In this document: positions 9,879 to 19,002 of the stretch, one piece after another
How positions within the stretch are numbered: position 1 is the stretch's first letter
How the letters are laid out: every line of letters begins with the position of its first letter
Assembly: GCF_021026335.1 (NCBI RefSeq)
Contig: NZ_JAJNCY010000001.1
Location: 62,001-126,000 of the forward strand
DNA from: Rhizobium sp. C1
GTDB lineage: Bacteria; Pseudomonadota; Alphaproteobacteria; Rhizobiales; Rhizobiaceae
Direction: 5' to 3'
Length of the DNA stretch: 64,000 nucleotides
The notes under the pieces: model-generated
Seen by the model: only the letters and a program-made list of their open reading frames with translations
Databases searched by the model: none
What the model was told of the DNA's origin: nothing
Program-made: the position numbers and the translations under genes

Positions 9879-11035
9879 TCACCTCGTTCCTCCTCAAGTC
9901 GCTCGACAAGCGCGTTTCGATTGCAATCCTCATCCTGCTTGCTATCGCCGTCATCGTACCGGTCCTGAACCTGTCGCTCTCGGCGTCGAACCCGCTGCAG
10001 ATCCCGACCTATGTCATGCAGCTTTTCGGCAAGTATCTGAACTATGCGCTGCTGGCGCTGGCGCTCGATCTCGTCTGGGGCTTCTGCGGCATTCTCTCGC
10101 TTGGCCACGGCGCCTTCTTCGCGCTCGGCGGCTACGCGATGGGCATGTATCTGATGCGCCAGATCGGCTCGCGCGGCTCCTATGGCGACCCGATCCTGCC
10201 CGACTTCATGGTCTTCCTGAACTGGAAGTCGCTGCCCTGGTTCTGGCATGGCTTCGACATGTTCTGGTTTGCCTGTGTCATGGTGCTCTTCGTGCCGGGC
10301 CTGCTTGCCTTCATCTTCGGTTGGTTCGCCTTCCGCTCCCGCGTCAACGGCGTCTATCTGTCGATCATCACGCAGGCCATGACCTATGCGCTGATGCTCG
10401 CCTTCTTCCGCAACGACATGGGCTTCGGCGGCAATAACGGTCTGACCGACTTCAAGGACATCATCGGCTTTGAAGTGCAAGCGGACTCCACTCGCGCCGT
10501 GCTCTTCGCGGCCTCGGCCATTGCGCTGGCGCTGTCGCTCATGATCGCCTCTGGCATCGTGCGCTCCAAGGCCGGCAAGGTATTGGTCGGTATCCGCGAT
10601 GCGGAAAGCCGTACACGCTTCCTCGGCTATCGCGTCGAGAACTACAAGCTCTTCACCTTCGTCGTCTCGGCGATGATGGCGGGCGTCGCCGGCGCGCTTT
10701 ACGTGCCGCAGGTCGGCATCATCAATCCGGGCGAATTCGCGCCGGGCAACTCGATCGAAGTCGTCATCTGGACGGCGGTCGGCGGGCGCGGCACGCTGAT
10801 CGGCCCGATCCTCGGCGCCATCCTGGTCAATGGCGGCAAGACGATCTTCACGGGTATCTGGCCGGAATTCTGGCTCTTCGCGCTCGGCGCACTGTTCGTC
10901 GCCGTCACGCTCTTCCTGCCCAAGGGGATCGTCGGCACGGTCGCCGAGTTCATGGCCAAGCGCAAGGCGAAGGCTGCGGTCGCGGACAAGCCCGCAGACA
11001 CCACGGGTGCAGAACAGGCGGAGGCGGCGCAATGA
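9875..11035 (+). CDS. urtC: Urea ABC transporter permease UrtC
   Basis: A 386-residue LivM-like permease. Features are LALDLVWGFCGILSLGHGAFFALGGY and the C-terminal TAVGGRGTLIGPILGAILVN. It ends in a charged Lys/Ala-rich tail (AKRKAKAAVADKPADTTGAEQ), probably cytoplasmic. ATGA overlaps link it to urtB and urtD, so the three are translationally coupled. It is the second half of the urea channel. Confidence 0.94.
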   Translation: MITSFLLKSLDKRVSIAILILLAIAVIVPVLNLSLSASNPLQIPTYVMQLFGKYLNYALLALALDLVWGFCGILSLGHGAFFALGGYAMGMYLMRQIGSRGSYGDPILPDFMVFLNWKSLPWFWHGFDMFWFACVMVLFVPGLLAFIFGWFAFRSRVNGVYLSIITQAMTYALMLAFFRNDMGFGGNNGLTDFKDIIGFEVQADSTRAVLFAASAIALALSLMIASGIVRSKAGKVLVGIRDAESRTRFLGYRVENYKLFTFVVSAMMAGVAGALYVPQVGIINPGEFAPGNSIEVVIWTAVGGRGTLIGPILGAILVNGGKTIFTGIWPEFWLFALGALFVAVTLFLPKGIVGTVAEFMAKRKAKAAVADKPADTTGAEQAEAAQ

Positions 11036-11793
11036 GCGATCTGAAAAACTACAAGCCAAGCAGCCTTCTCTATCTCGACGGCGTCTCGGTCTCCTTTGAC
11101 GGGTTCAAGGCCCTGAACTCGCTCTCCTTCGTGGTCGAGCCCGGCGAGCTGCGCGCCATTATCGGCCCGAACGGGGCGGGCAAGACAACGATGATGGATA
11201 TCATTACCGGCAAGACCCGCCCTGACTCTGGCGAAGTGTTCTTCAACGGCACTGTGGACCTGACGACCAAGGACGAAGCGGATATCGCCCAGCTCGGCAT
11301 CGGCCGGAAATTCCAGAAGCCGACTGTGTTCGAAAGCCATACCGTATGGGACAATCTGGAACTGGCGTTGAACCGGAAGCGCGGTGTCTTCGGCACGCTG
11401 TTCTACAAGCTCACGGGCGAGGACAAGGACCGTATCGAGGAAATTCTCGCCACGGTTCGGCTGACCCATCGCAAGGATGATTTCGGCGCCAACCTGTCGC
11501 ATGGACAGAAGCAGTGGCTGGAAATCGGCATGCTGCTGGCGCAGGAGCCGCAGCTTCTCCTCGTCGACGAGCCGGTCGCCGGCATGACGGATGCGGAGAC
11601 CGCGGAAACCGCCATCCTGCTCCGCGAAATCGCCAAGACCCGCTCGGTCGTGGTGGTCGAGCACGACATGGGCTTCATCCGCGATCTGGGTGTGAAGGTG
11701 ACGTGCCTGGCCGAAGGGTCGGTGCTCGCTGAGGGCTCGATCGATTTCGTGTCGAACGATCCGAAGGTGATCGAGAATTATCTGGGGCGATGA
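11032..11793 (+). CDS. urtD: Urea ABC transporter ATPase UrtD
   Basis: A 253-residue ATPase. Walker A is GPNGAGKTT at residues 45-53. The signature is the UrtD/LivG-type LSHGQKQWLEIG near residue 155, followed by Walker B LLLVDEPVAGMT and the switch histidine in VVVVEHDMGF. It overlaps urtC by four bases and is one base from urtE. With UrtE it energises urea uptake. Confidence 0.95.
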   Translation: MSDLKNYKPSSLLYLDGVSVSFDGFKALNSLSFVVEPGELRAIIGPNGAGKTTMMDIITGKTRPDSGEVFFNGTVDLTTKDEADIAQLGIGRKFQKPTVFESHTVWDNLELALNRKRGVFGTLFYKLTGEDKDRIEEILATVRLTHRKDDFGANLSHGQKQWLEIGMLLAQEPQLLLVDEPVAGMTDAETAETAILLREIAKTRSVVVVEHDMGFIRDLGVKVTCLAEGSVLAEGSIDFVSNDPKVIENYLGR

Positions 11794-11794
11794 C

Positions 11795-12490
11795 ATGCTG
11801 ACCGTTGAAAACGCAAACCTTCATTATGGCGCAGCACAGGCCCTGCGCGGCGTGTCGTTGAAGGCCGAGATGGGCAAGATCACCTGCGTGCTCGGGCGCA
11901 ACGGGGTGGGCAAGTCGTCGCTCTTGCGCGCGGTCACCGGCCAGCACCCGCTCTCTGGCGGCGAGATTGCCTTTCAGGGCACGGTGCTGAACGGGCTGCC
12001 GCCCTATGCCCGTGCGAAGACCGGTATCGGCTATGTGCCGCAGGGGCGCGAGATCTTTCCGCTGCTGACGGTGAAGGAGAATCTCGAGACGGGTTACGCG
12101 CCGCTGAAGCGGGCCGAGCGGAACATTCCGGACGATATCTTCAGCCTGTTTCCGGTACTGCAATCCATGCTCGCCCGCCGCGGCGGCGACCTGTCCGGCG
12201 GGCAGCAGCAGCAGCTTGCGATCGGGCGGGCGCTTGTGACGCGGCCGAAGATTATCGTTCTCGACGAGCCGACGGAAGGCATCCAGCCGTCGATCATCAA
12301 GGATATCGGCCGGGCGCTGAAATATCTGCGCGATTCCACCGGCATGGCCATTCTGCTTGTGGAACAGTATCTCGATTTCTGCCGCGAACTGGCGGACTAT
12401 GTGTATATCATGGATCGCGGCGAGATCGTTCACGAGGGGCTGGCGGAAACGCTCGACACGCAGGAGGCGCGGCGGCACCTGACGGTGTGA
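11795..12490 (+). CDS. urtE: Urea ABC transporter ATPase UrtE
   Basis: A 231-residue ATPase of the LivF branch. Walker A GRNGVGKSS spans residues 34-42, signature LSGGQQQQLAIGRAL is near residue 135, and Walker B is IIVLDEPTEGIQPS, a UrtE hallmark. It is last in the urtABCDE operon. A 138-base gap with a small hairpin (ACTCGC/GCGAGT at 12506-12525) separates it from ureD, so ureD may have its own promoter or be read through. Confidence 0.95.
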   Translation: MLTVENANLHYGAAQALRGVSLKAEMGKITCVLGRNGVGKSSLLRAVTGQHPLSGGEIAFQGTVLNGLPPYARAKTGIGYVPQGREIFPLLTVKENLETGYAPLKRAERNIPDDIFSLFPVLQSMLARRGGDLSGGQQQQLAIGRALVTRPKIIVLDEPTEGIQPSIIKDIGRALKYLRDSTGMAILLVEQYLDFCRELADYVYIMDRGEIVHEGLAETLDTQEARRHLTV

Positions 12491-12628
12491 TCGGGGGTTA
12501 CGTTCACTCGCGAAATATAGCGAGTTGCGCATGACTTTCTGCTGTCTGGTCCGGTTCTTGCTTTTTCGTGGGCGAGGCCTGGAGTCATCCTCCGGCCGAT
12601 CGGAAATGAGAAGCAGAGAGTTACTGAA

Positions 12629-13453
12629 ATGAGCGTGCAGGAAGCGGTGATTGGCCGTCCGCAAAGAGCCAAGGGAAGCGGCAGGCTTTCCGTCAAGCGC
12701 TCGGACGGCAAGAGCCGGATCGAGACGCTGTTTCAGGAAGGCTGCGCAAAAATCAGGCTTCCCGACACGTTCGACGACACGCTGGAAGCCGTGCTGATCA
12801 ACACATCCGGCGGGTTGACGGGGGGCGACCGGATTTCCTGGGCCGTCGAGGCCGAAGCGAATACCGATGTGACGGTCACCACGCAGGCTTGCGAGAAGGT
12901 CTACAAGGCCAGTGAAGGTGCAGCCGAAGTCGAGGCTGTCTTGAGAGCGGGCGAGGGGGCGCGGCTCTCCTGGCTGCCGCAGGAAACGATCCTCTTCGAT
13001 TACGGCCATCTCAACCGCCGGCTCGATGTCGATCTGGCGACTGATGCCGAATTTGTGGGCGTCGAGGCAGTGATCCTCGGGCGAACGGCCATGGGCGAAC
13101 TCGTCAATACCGGTCTCTTCCGCGACCGCTGGCGCATTCGCCGCGCGGGTCGCCTCATTCATGCGGAGGACGCGCGGCTCGATGGCGCGGTCAACGACAT
13201 TGCAAGCCTCGCGCCGGTGCTTGCCGGGAACCTCGCTTTCGCCACGCTGCTTTATTGCGGACCTTCGGGTGAGGTGCTTCTGCCTAAAATTCGGGCAGTG
13301 CTGGGTGACGCGGATGCGGGCGCGAGCCAGTGGGACGGCAAGCTGATTGTCCGGATCGCGGCGGCGGACGGGCAACGTCTCAGAAAAATTCTGAGCCCGG
13401 TCATTTCGCTCTTGCGCAATGGTGCGGCCTTGCCGAAAGTCTGGAACACTTGA
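12629..13453 (+). CDS. ureD: Urease accessory protein UreD
   Basis: A 274-residue urease maturation chaperone (UreD/UreH). It binds apo-urease and, with UreF and UreG, delivers nickel to the active site. The hallmark [11 protein letters not shown] begins at residue 58, and [17 protein letters not shown] is also characteristic. It opens the ureDAB... gene order usual in Rhizobiales. Its stop is 25 bases before ureA. Confidence 0.95.
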   Translation: MSVQEAVIGRPQRAKGSGRLSVKRSDGKSRIETLFQEGCAKIRLPDTFDDTLEAVLINTSGGLTGGDRISWAVEAEANTDVTVTTQACEKVYKASEGAAEVEAVLRAGEGARLSWLPQETILFDYGHLNRRLDVDLATDAEFVGVEAVILGRTAMGELVNTGLFRDRWRIRRAGRLIHAEDARLDGAVNDIASLAPVLAGNLAFATLLYCGPSGEVLLPKIRAVLGDADAGASQWDGKLIVRIAAADGQRLRKILSPVISLLRNGAALPKVWNT

Positions 13454-13478
13454 GTTTCTTCAATACAGCGGATTCCCC

Positions 13479-13781
13479 ATGAACCTCACTCCACGAGAAA
13501 AAGACAAGCTGCTGATTTCCATGGCCGCCATGGTCGCGCGCCGCCGGCTGGAGCGGGGCGTGAAGCTCAACCATCCGGAAGCGATCGCGCTCATCACCGA
13601 CTTCGTCGTCGAGGGCGCGCGCGACGGCCGACCCGTGTCCGAACTCATGGAAGCCGGCGCGCATGTCATTTCCCGCGCGCAGGTCATGGAAGGCGTGGCC
13701 GAGATGATCCACGACGTGCAGATCGAGGCGACGTTCCCGGACGGGACGAAGCTCGTCACCGTGCATGAGCCGATCCGCTAA
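13479..13781 (+). CDS. ureA: Urease gamma subunit
   Basis: A 100-residue protein, exactly the standard UreA length. It begins [20 protein letters not shown] and ends VTVHEPIR, both diagnostic. The start at 13479 is chosen from that conserved N-terminus; a longer in-frame reading from 13419 adds twenty non-homologous residues overlapping ureD. Gamma is the smallest subunit of the (alpha-beta-gamma)3 urease that hydrolyses urea to ammonia and carbamate in the cytoplasm. Confidence 0.97.
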   Translation: MNLTPREKDKLLISMAAMVARRRLERGVKLNHPEAIALITDFVVEGARDGRPVSELMEAGAHVISRAQVMEGVAEMIHDVQIEATFPDGTKLVTVHEPIR

Positions 13782-13800
13782 GAAGCTGGGAGAAAGATTC

Positions 13801-14106
13801 ATGATTCCGGGCGAAATCATTGCTGCCAAAGGCGAAATCGAACTCAATGCCGGGCTTCCGGTGATCACGATCGACGTGTCGAATGCCGGCGACCGGCCGG
13901 TGCAGGTCGGTTCGCACTATCATTTCTACGAGACCAATCCGGGCCTGAAATTCGACCGCGAGAAGGCCCGCGGCCTGCGGCTCGACATTCCCGCCGGCAC
14001 CGCTGTTCGCTTCGAGCCCGGGCAGACGCGCAGCGTCAACCTGATCCCGATGGAGGGCAACCGCGAGATTTATGGCTTCCGTCAGGATGTCATGGGCAAG
14101 CTCTGA
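13801..14106 (+). CDS. ureB: Urease beta subunit
   Basis: A 101-residue subunit starting [18 protein letters not shown], the conserved UreB N-terminus; upstream in-frame starts are discarded. Typical internal segments are [14 protein letters not shown] and [17 protein letters not shown]. It lies 19 bases after ureA, and its stop overlaps the next gene's ATG, joining two DUF1311 genes into the operon between ureB and ureC. Confidence 0.97.
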   Translation: MIPGEIIAAKGEIELNAGLPVITIDVSNAGDRPVQVGSHYHFYETNPGLKFDREKARGLRLDIPAGTAVRFEPGQTRSVNLIPMEGNREIYGFRQDVMGKL

Positions 14107-14543
14107 TGACGCGCATGAGGACGCTACTTCCGGTTCTCGCGCCTTTGCTAATGCTGTGGGCGACGTCGGCGATGGCCGATGACGAGATCGAATGCAATCC
14201 CGACGGTACGCAGATGGAGATGAACGCCTGTGCGTCCGATGATCTGCAAAAGGCCGATGACGAGTTGAATGCCGTCTATCGCGAGGCCATGGCCTTTGCG
14301 AAGTCGGAGGATGCCAACTCGGACCCTCAGTCGGACGACGAAAGCGCCGTTGCAATCCTGAAGAAGGCGCAGCGCGACTGGATCAGGAAGCGCGACAGGA
14401 AGTGCGGGGAACCGAGTGCTGACGGCGGGTCCATGCAGTCGATGGAGATCGCGTCGTGCCGGGCCGAACTCACGCAGAAGCGAACGGAAGAACTGCGGTC
14501 GATGCTCGAAGAGGGGCGCGCCGCCAACGAGGATGCGCAGTGA
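14106..14543 (+). CDS. LprI/DUF1311 family secreted protein, copy 1
   Basis: A 145-residue protein with an N-terminal signal peptide (to about residue 25, TSAMA/DDEIEC). The DUF1311 pattern is clear: C-x6-QMEMNACA, DDELNAVYREA, LKKAQRDWIRKRDRKC, GGSMQSME, C-x3-LTQKRTEEL. Four cysteines probably form two disulphides in the periplasm. The family is named for Mycobacterium LprI, reported as a lysozyme inhibitor, but most members have no tested role. It starts inside the ureB stop codon, so it is cotranslated with urease. The next gene is a diverged tandem duplicate. Confidence 0.82.
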   Translation: MTRMRTLLPVLAPLLMLWATSAMADDEIECNPDGTQMEMNACASDDLQKADDELNAVYREAMAFAKSEDANSDPQSDDESAVAILKKAQRDWIRKRDRKCGEPSADGGSMQSMEIASCRAELTQKRTEELRSMLEEGRAANEDAQ

Positions 14544-14545
14544 CC

Positions 14546-14965
14546 ATGAAGAAGCTCGCGTTTTGCCTTGCACCCTTAGCATTATTCGTAGCGTCCCCGG
14601 CCTTTGCCGATGACGAGATGAAGTGCAATCCGGAAGGCTCTCAGGCGGAGATGAACATCTGTGCCTGGGATGATTTCCAGAAGGCGGATGACGAGCTGAA
14701 CGCTGTCTACAAGAAGGCGGTTGCCTACACCAAGAAGCAGGATGACGACTATGCCGATCAGCCCAATCTGAAGGGTGCGGCTGCGGCCCTCAAGAAGGCG
14801 CAGCGTGCCTGGATCGACTATCGCGACGGGCATTGCGAGGGCATCGGCTTTGGTGCGCGCGGTGGGTCCATGGAGCCGATGCTGGTTGCCGGTTGCCAGG
14901 AGGAGCTGACGAAGAAGCGGATTGCCGATTTGAAGGCCCTGATGGACGACGGGGAGACGAAGTAG
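14546..14965 (+). CDS. LprI/DUF1311 family secreted protein, copy 2
   Basis: A 139-residue paralogue of the preceding gene. I start it at ATG 14546 (MKKLAFCLAPLALFVASPAFA, a clean signal peptide) rather than an upstream in-frame start lacking one. It shares the same frame of residues with copy 1: ADDEMKCNPEG, AEMNICAWDD, QKADDELNAVY, LKKAQRAWIDYRDGHCEG and GGSMEPM..C. It is two bases downstream of copy 1 and two bases upstream of the next gene. A link to urease is suggested only by position. Confidence 0.82.
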   Translation: MKKLAFCLAPLALFVASPAFADDEMKCNPEGSQAEMNICAWDDFQKADDELNAVYKKAVAYTKKQDDDYADQPNLKGAAAALKKAQRAWIDYRDGHCEGIGFGARGGSMEPMLVAGCQEELTKKRIADLKALMDDGETK

Positions 14966-14967
14966 GA

Positions 14968-15594
14968 ATGGGCCGTCTCTTCATGGTGGTGGGCAATGGC
15001 GAGATCGGGCAGCGGGCCCGGGAAGCGATCGCCGATGCGCATGCGGTCGTGCGGTTCAATGACTGCCGTTCTGCGGGCGAGGATGCTACGCGCACCGATA
15101 TTGTGGTTGTCTGCAACACCGGGCGGCCAGGCAAGAAGATGCTGGAAGAGCCGGGCTGGCGCGCCCATCCTTCGGTGAAGGCGGCGGAGGAAATCTGGTG
15201 CGTGCGCGATCCGCAGAAATTTGCCGAAATGCGCGCACCGCTCTCTGTCAGTCATCCCGAACTCGATGATTTCTGCGACGATTATTCCGAGGGTTTCCGG
15301 GCCTATGCGCGAGGCGAGGGCAAGGGTTTCCGGGTCGTTCCGCGTGATGTGCACGAGCGGCTTGACGAGGCGCTGTCTGCCTTCTCGCCCGCGCGCTATG
15401 TGACGCCGTCGACCGGGCTCGTGACGATTGCCGACCTGATCGAAAACCGCATGGCGGGCGATGATCGCATCGGCCTTGCCGGTTTCTCGCATCAGGGCTG
15501 GGACGGGCATCCATGGGATGCCGAAAAACGCTATCTCGAACCGCTGGAGGCCAAGGGCCTGGTCACGCGGATCATTGAACAGAAACACGCCTAG
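14968..15594 (+). CDS. Urease operon accessory protein with GT29 sialyltransferase-like motifs
   Basis: A 208-residue protein lacking signal peptide or membrane segment. Rhizobial genomes often carry this gene as 'urease operon accessory protein'. The sequence shows the hallmarks of family GT29 (sialyltransferase) folds: VVGNG at residues 7-11 with VVRFN at 27-31 and TDIVVV (sialylmotif L); PSTGL at 147-151 with IGLAGF at 168-173 (sialylmotif S); and H181 followed by E186 (GHPWDAE, motif VS). Sialylmotif assignment is my reading from memory. A nucleotide-sugar or related transferase role is possible but unproven, and its link to urease is unexplained. It ends inside a perfect palindrome. Confidence 0.7.
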   Translation: MGRLFMVVGNGEIGQRAREAIADAHAVVRFNDCRSAGEDATRTDIVVVCNTGRPGKKMLEEPGWRAHPSVKAAEEIWCVRDPQKFAEMRAPLSVSHPELDDFCDDYSEGFRAYARGEGKGFRVVPRDVHERLDEALSAFSPARYVTPSTGLVTIADLIENRMAGDDRIGLAGFSHQGWDGHPWDAEKRYLEPLEAKGLVTRIIEQKHA

Positions 15595-15632
15595 AACATT
15601 TCGGCGTTTCACTGAAACGCCGAAATGTTCTA
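15592..15632. repeat. 41-bp perfect palindrome after the GT29-like gene
   Basis: Two 20-base arms, the first beginning TAGAACATTTCGGCG, are exact reverse complements about a single central C (15612). The left arm includes the stop codon of the upstream gene. It has no immediate T-run, though TTTGTTTTT follows ten bases later, so it could terminate plus-strand transcripts or be a REP-like element. Confidence 0.8.
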
Positions 15633-15648
15633 CCTCTTTGTTTTTACC

Positions 15649-15695
15649 CAATTCCGGACGCGAAACCGGTTTCCACTTTCGGCTCGGAATTGCTC
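15649..15695. repeat. Rhizobial nested-palindrome intergenic repeat, copy 1
   Basis: Outer arms CAATTCCG (15649-15656) and CGGAATTG (15685-15692) flank an inner palindrome GAAACCGGTTTC. A near-identical element is at 20902-20948. The form matches the small dispersed palindromic repeats common between genes in Rhizobiaceae. Confidence 0.75.
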
Positions 15696-15720
15696 TAACC
15701 GGATCAGGAGTTTACGGCTC

Positions 15721-17433
15721 ATGTCTTACAAAATGTCCCGCGCGGCCTATGCCGGCATGTTCGGCCCGACAACCGGCGACAAGGTGCGGCTCGCTGATAC
15801 GGAACTCTTTATCGAGGTGGAGAAGGACTTCACCACCTATGGCTCGGAAGTGAAATTCGGCGGCGGCAAGGTCATTCGCGATGGCATGGGCCAGAGTCAG
15901 GTGACGCGCGCGGCGGGCGCGGTGGACACCGTCATCACGAACGCGCTGATCGTCGATCATTCCGGCATCTACAAGGCGGATGTCGGGCTGAAGGACGGTC
16001 GCATCCACGCGATCGGAAAGGCCGGAAACCCGGACACGCAGCCGGGAGTCAACATCATCGTCGGCCCCGGCACGGAAGCGATTGCCGGGGAGGGCAAGAT
16101 CATCACTGCCGGCGGCATGGACAGCCACATTCACTTCATCTGCCCGCAGCAGATCGAGGAAGCGCTGATGAGCGGGCTGACCTGCATGCTCGGCGGCGGC
16201 ACGGGGCCTGCGCATGGGACGCTTGCCACGACCTGTACGCCCGGCCCCTGGCACATTGCCCGCATGATCGAGGCCGCCGACGCCTTCCCGATGAACCTCG
16301 CCTTTGCCGGCAAGGGCAATGCCTCGCTGCCTGGCGCGCTGGAAGAAATGGTGCTGGCCGGTGCATCGTCGCTGAAACTGCATGAGGACTGGGGCACGAC
16401 GCCGGGCGCGATCGATTGCTGCCTGTCCGTCGCTGACGAATACGACGTGCAGGTGATGATCCACACCGACACGCTTAACGAAAGCGGCTTCGTGGAAGAC
16501 ACGATCTCGGCGATCAAGGGCCGCACCATCCATGCCTTCCACACGGAAGGGGCGGGCGGCGGGCACGCGCCGGACATCATCAAGATCTGCGGCCAGCCGA
16601 ATGTCATTCCGTCGTCCACCAACCCGACGCGGCCGTATACGGTCAACACGATTGCCGAGCATCTCGACATGCTGATGGTCTGCCATCACCTGTCGGCGTC
16701 GATCCCGGAAGACATCGCCTTTGCCGAGAGCCGCATCCGCAAGGAGACGATCGCGGCGGAAGACATTCTCCACGACATCGGCGCTTTCTCGATCATCTCT
16801 TCCGACAGCCAGGCCATGGGCCGTGTCGGCGAAGTGGCGATCCGCACATGGCAGACAGCAGACAAGATGAAGCGTCAGCGTGGGCCCCTGCCGGAAGAGA
16901 CCGGCGACAACGACAATTTCCGCGTCAAGCGCTACATCGCCAAATACACGATCAACCCGGCGCTGGCGCATGGGCTCAGCCATGAGATCGGCTCCATCGA
17001 GATCGGGAAGCGCGCCGACCTCGTCATCTGGAACCCGGCTTTCTTCGGCGTGAAGCCGGATATGGTGTTGATCGGCGGCACGATTGCGGCTGCCCCGATG
17101 GGCGACCCGAATGCCTCCATCCCGACGCCGCAGCCAGTGCATTACCGCCCGATGTTCGGCGCCTATGGCAAGGCGCTGACGAACTCTTCCGTCACCTTCG
17201 TTTCGCAGGCAGCGCTGGATGGTGGGCTGAAGAACAAGCTCGGCACGGCCAAGAACATGATCGCGGTGAAGAACACCCGCGGCGGGCTGACCAAGGCTTC
17301 TATGATCCACAACGCGGCGATGCCGCATATCGAGGTGGACCCGGAGACCTATGAGGTGCGGGCCGATGGCGTTCTGCTCACCTGCGAGCCGGCAACGGTT
17401 CTGCCGATGGCGCAGCGGTATTTTCTGTTCTGA
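15721..17433 (+). CDS. ureC: Urease alpha (catalytic) subunit
   Basis: A 570-residue catalytic subunit, full standard length, starting [20 protein letters not shown]. Nickel ligands are in place: HIH at residues 136-138, carbamylated lysine K219 in [10 protein letters not shown], histidines in [12 protein letters not shown] and [13 protein letters not shown], and the flap cysteine in MVCHHL. It hydrolyses urea together with UreA and UreB. It is separated from ureDAB by the two DUF1311 genes, the GT29-like gene and a repeat region, and from ureEFG by 2.3 kb of unrelated genes. Confidence 0.97.
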   Translation: MSYKMSRAAYAGMFGPTTGDKVRLADTELFIEVEKDFTTYGSEVKFGGGKVIRDGMGQSQVTRAAGAVDTVITNALIVDHSGIYKADVGLKDGRIHAIGKAGNPDTQPGVNIIVGPGTEAIAGEGKIITAGGMDSHIHFICPQQIEEALMSGLTCMLGGGTGPAHGTLATTCTPGPWHIARMIEAADAFPMNLAFAGKGNASLPGALEEMVLAGASSLKLHEDWGTTPGAIDCCLSVADEYDVQVMIHTDTLNESGFVEDTISAIKGRTIHAFHTEGAGGGHAPDIIKICGQPNVIPSSTNPTRPYTVNTIAEHLDMLMVCHHLSASIPEDIAFAESRIRKETIAAEDILHDIGAFSIISSDSQAMGRVGEVAIRTWQTADKMKRQRGPLPEETGDNDNFRVKRYIAKYTINPALAHGLSHEIGSIEIGKRADLVIWNPAFFGVKPDMVLIGGTIAAAPMGDPNASIPTPQPVHYRPMFGAYGKALTNSSVTFVSQAALDGGLKNKLGTAKNMIAVKNTRGGLTKASMIHNAAMPHIEVDPETYEVRADGVLLTCEPATVLPMAQRYFLF

Positions 17434-17447
17434 TCTCAAGCAAGACA

Positions 17448-17477
17448 CCCGCCGGCACTCCATGAAGGGTCGGCGGG
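17448..17477 (+). terminator. Possible stem-loop terminator after ureC
   Basis: Arms CCCGCCGGC (17448-17456) and GTCGGCGGG (17469-17477), with one G-U pair, form a hairpin 15 bases past the ureC stop. No T-run follows, so termination is uncertain. The rest of the 285-base gap to the peroxiredoxin gene shows nothing else I can name. Confidence 0.4.
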
Positions 17478-17718
17478 CTACTTCTCATGTTGCCGGCACA
17501 GGGCCTTTGGCCCCAGTGCAGCCAAAGCTATGGCGCATGAGAGCCGGCGTTAGGTGCGATTTTCGGCCTTCCGCCATGCGCTGAGCGAATAGCTCCCATG
17601 CGCGGCTGTTGAAATCCACCTCCTATGCTGCGCTGCACTCGAAAAGTGATTATCTAAAATAAGTATTGTTCTGTCGGCCCTTTGGCGGGGCCTGTTCATT
17701 TTTCGAAGGAGACGATCC

Positions 17719-18258
17719 ATGCTCATTGGCCGCAAGGTGCCCGACGTTACTTTCCGCACGCGCGTTCGCGATGAATCGATCGGTGGCCCCAATCCGTTCC
17801 GCTGGCAGGATGTCACCTCCGCGGACTATTTCGGCGGCAAGCGCGTCGTCCTCTTCTCGCTGCCGGGCGCGTTCACCCCGACCTGCTCGACCTACCAGCT
17901 GCCGGATTTTGAAAAGCTCTATTCCGAATTCCAGGCTGAGGGTATCGACGAGATCTATTGCATCTCTGTCAACGACGCCTTCGTGATGAATGCCTGGGGC
18001 AAGTCGCAGGGTCTCGCAAACGTCAAGCTCATCCCGGATGGCTCGGGCGAGTTCACGCGCAAGATGGGCATGCTGGTGCGCAAGGACAATCTGGGCTTCG
18101 GCCTGCGCTCCTGGCGCTACGCCGCCGTCATCGACAATGGCGTCGTGGAGCAGTGGTTCGAGGAGGAAGGTTTCTCCGACAATTGCGACACTGATCCCTA
18201 CGGCGTTTCCTCCCCGCAGAATATCCTGGAAGCCCTGCGCCGCAAGCAGGCCGCCTGA
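17719..18258 (+). CDS. Peroxiredoxin (Prx5 / type II hybrid-like)
   Basis: A 179-residue thiol peroxidase that reduces hydrogen and organic peroxides. The peroxidatic cysteine is C56 within SLPGAFTPTCSTYQLP, the signature of the Prx5 subfamily, with the supporting P49/T53 residues. Further cysteines occur in YCISVND and SDNCDTDPYG and could act as resolving thiols. A strong GAAGGAG-like site precedes the ATG. It is flanked by stem-loops and appears monocistronic, an unrelated gene within the urease locus. Confidence 0.92.
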   Translation: MLIGRKVPDVTFRTRVRDESIGGPNPFRWQDVTSADYFGGKRVVLFSLPGAFTPTCSTYQLPDFEKLYSEFQAEGIDEIYCISVNDAFVMNAWGKSQGLANVKLIPDGSGEFTRKMGMLVRKDNLGFGLRSWRYAAVIDNGVVEQWFEEEGFSDNCDTDPYGVSSPQNILEALRRKQAA

Positions 18259-18294
18259 GTTTCAGCGGGCTCGCAATTCAGCGGATCATATGAA

Positions 18295-18326
18295 AGGGTC
18301 GGCAAATCTCTCGGTGTGCCGGCCCT
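18295..18326 (+). terminator. Stem-loop terminator after the peroxiredoxin gene
   Basis: Ten-base arms AGGGTCGGCA (18295-18304) and TGCCGGCCCT (18317-18326), with one G-U pair, are followed by TGTCGTTCC. It lies about 35 bases after the stop. Confidence 0.55.
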
Positions 18327-18418
18327 TGTCGTTCCGGGAATGATCTGCCAATGGGGCAGCTGTATTCCCCGTTTTATGCGGGTTTTAGAGCGGCCCAGCT
18401 GTGTGTTATGATAGCCCC

Positions 18419-18694
18419 ATGAGCACAAAAGAACATCTAGCCATCGACCGCGAATTGATTGAGCGTCTTTCCGTCATTGCGGAACGTGAGGGATCGACCT
18501 TGTCCGAACTCGCGGAAAACGTTCTCCGGCAACATGCCGATGAGGCCGAGCGATTGGCCGAGGAATTTGCCGAGGATGACCGGCGGTGGGCGAAGTATCT
18601 TGAAACGGGCGAGTCAATCTCGCTTGAGGATATTCTTGTCGAACTCGACACTCTGGCTGATGAGGCGCGGCGCAAGGTGGCGGGTGCCGCTTGA
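18419..18694 (+). CDS. ParD/CopG-type antitoxin
   Basis: A 91-residue protein rich in acidic residues, starting MSTKEHLAIDRELIERLSVI. The N-terminal part fits a ribbon-helix-helix DNA-binding fold (short strand, then helices DRELIERLSVIAER and STLSELAENVLRQHADEA). The acidic C-terminal half would wrap the toxin. Its stop overlaps the TTG start of the next gene, the usual antitoxin-toxin order. It should neutralise the toxin and repress the operon promoter. Confidence 0.78.
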   Translation: MSTKEHLAIDRELIERLSVIAEREGSTLSELAENVLRQHADEAERLAEEFAEDDRRWAKYLETGESISLEDILVELDTLADEARRKVAGAA

Positions 18695-18981
18695 AGATCC
18701 GGGTACTGCCTGAGGCTCGGCAGGACCTGCGGCGGCTCCAGGGCTTTCTTCTTTCTCGCAACCCGCTTGCTGCGGAGAAAGCCATGATGGCGATCAAGAG
18801 CGGTTTTCTTCGGCTCCAGGAAAATCCGAGGCTCGGAATTGTCATGGAAGAGCGGCCAACTGACCGGCAGCTTTTCATTCCATTCGGCAATAGTGCATAT
18901 ATCCTTCGCTATCGGCTGGACGAAGAGCAGGAAAGGTTGTTCGTTGTGCGCATCTGGCATGGCCGTGAAGAGCGGCGTTAA
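18691..18981 (+). CDS. ParE/RelE-superfamily toxin
   Basis: A 96-residue basic protein beginning (TTG) MKIRVLPEARQDLRRLQGFL and ending VVRIWHGREERR. The pattern of A-x-x-DL at the front, RLGIVMEERPTDRQLFIPFG, YILRYRLD and the terminal V-x-R-I-W-H-G-R is that of ParE toxins. ParE members poison DNA gyrase while RelE members cut mRNA; the sequence favours ParE. Translation starts inside the antitoxin stop codon. Confidence 0.82.
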   Translation: MKIRVLPEARQDLRRLQGFLLSRNPLAAEKAMMAIKSGFLRLQENPRLGIVMEERPTDRQLFIPFGNSAYILRYRLDEEQERLFVVRIWHGREERR

Positions 18982-19002
18982 TGATCATATGAGGGGAATT
19001 TC

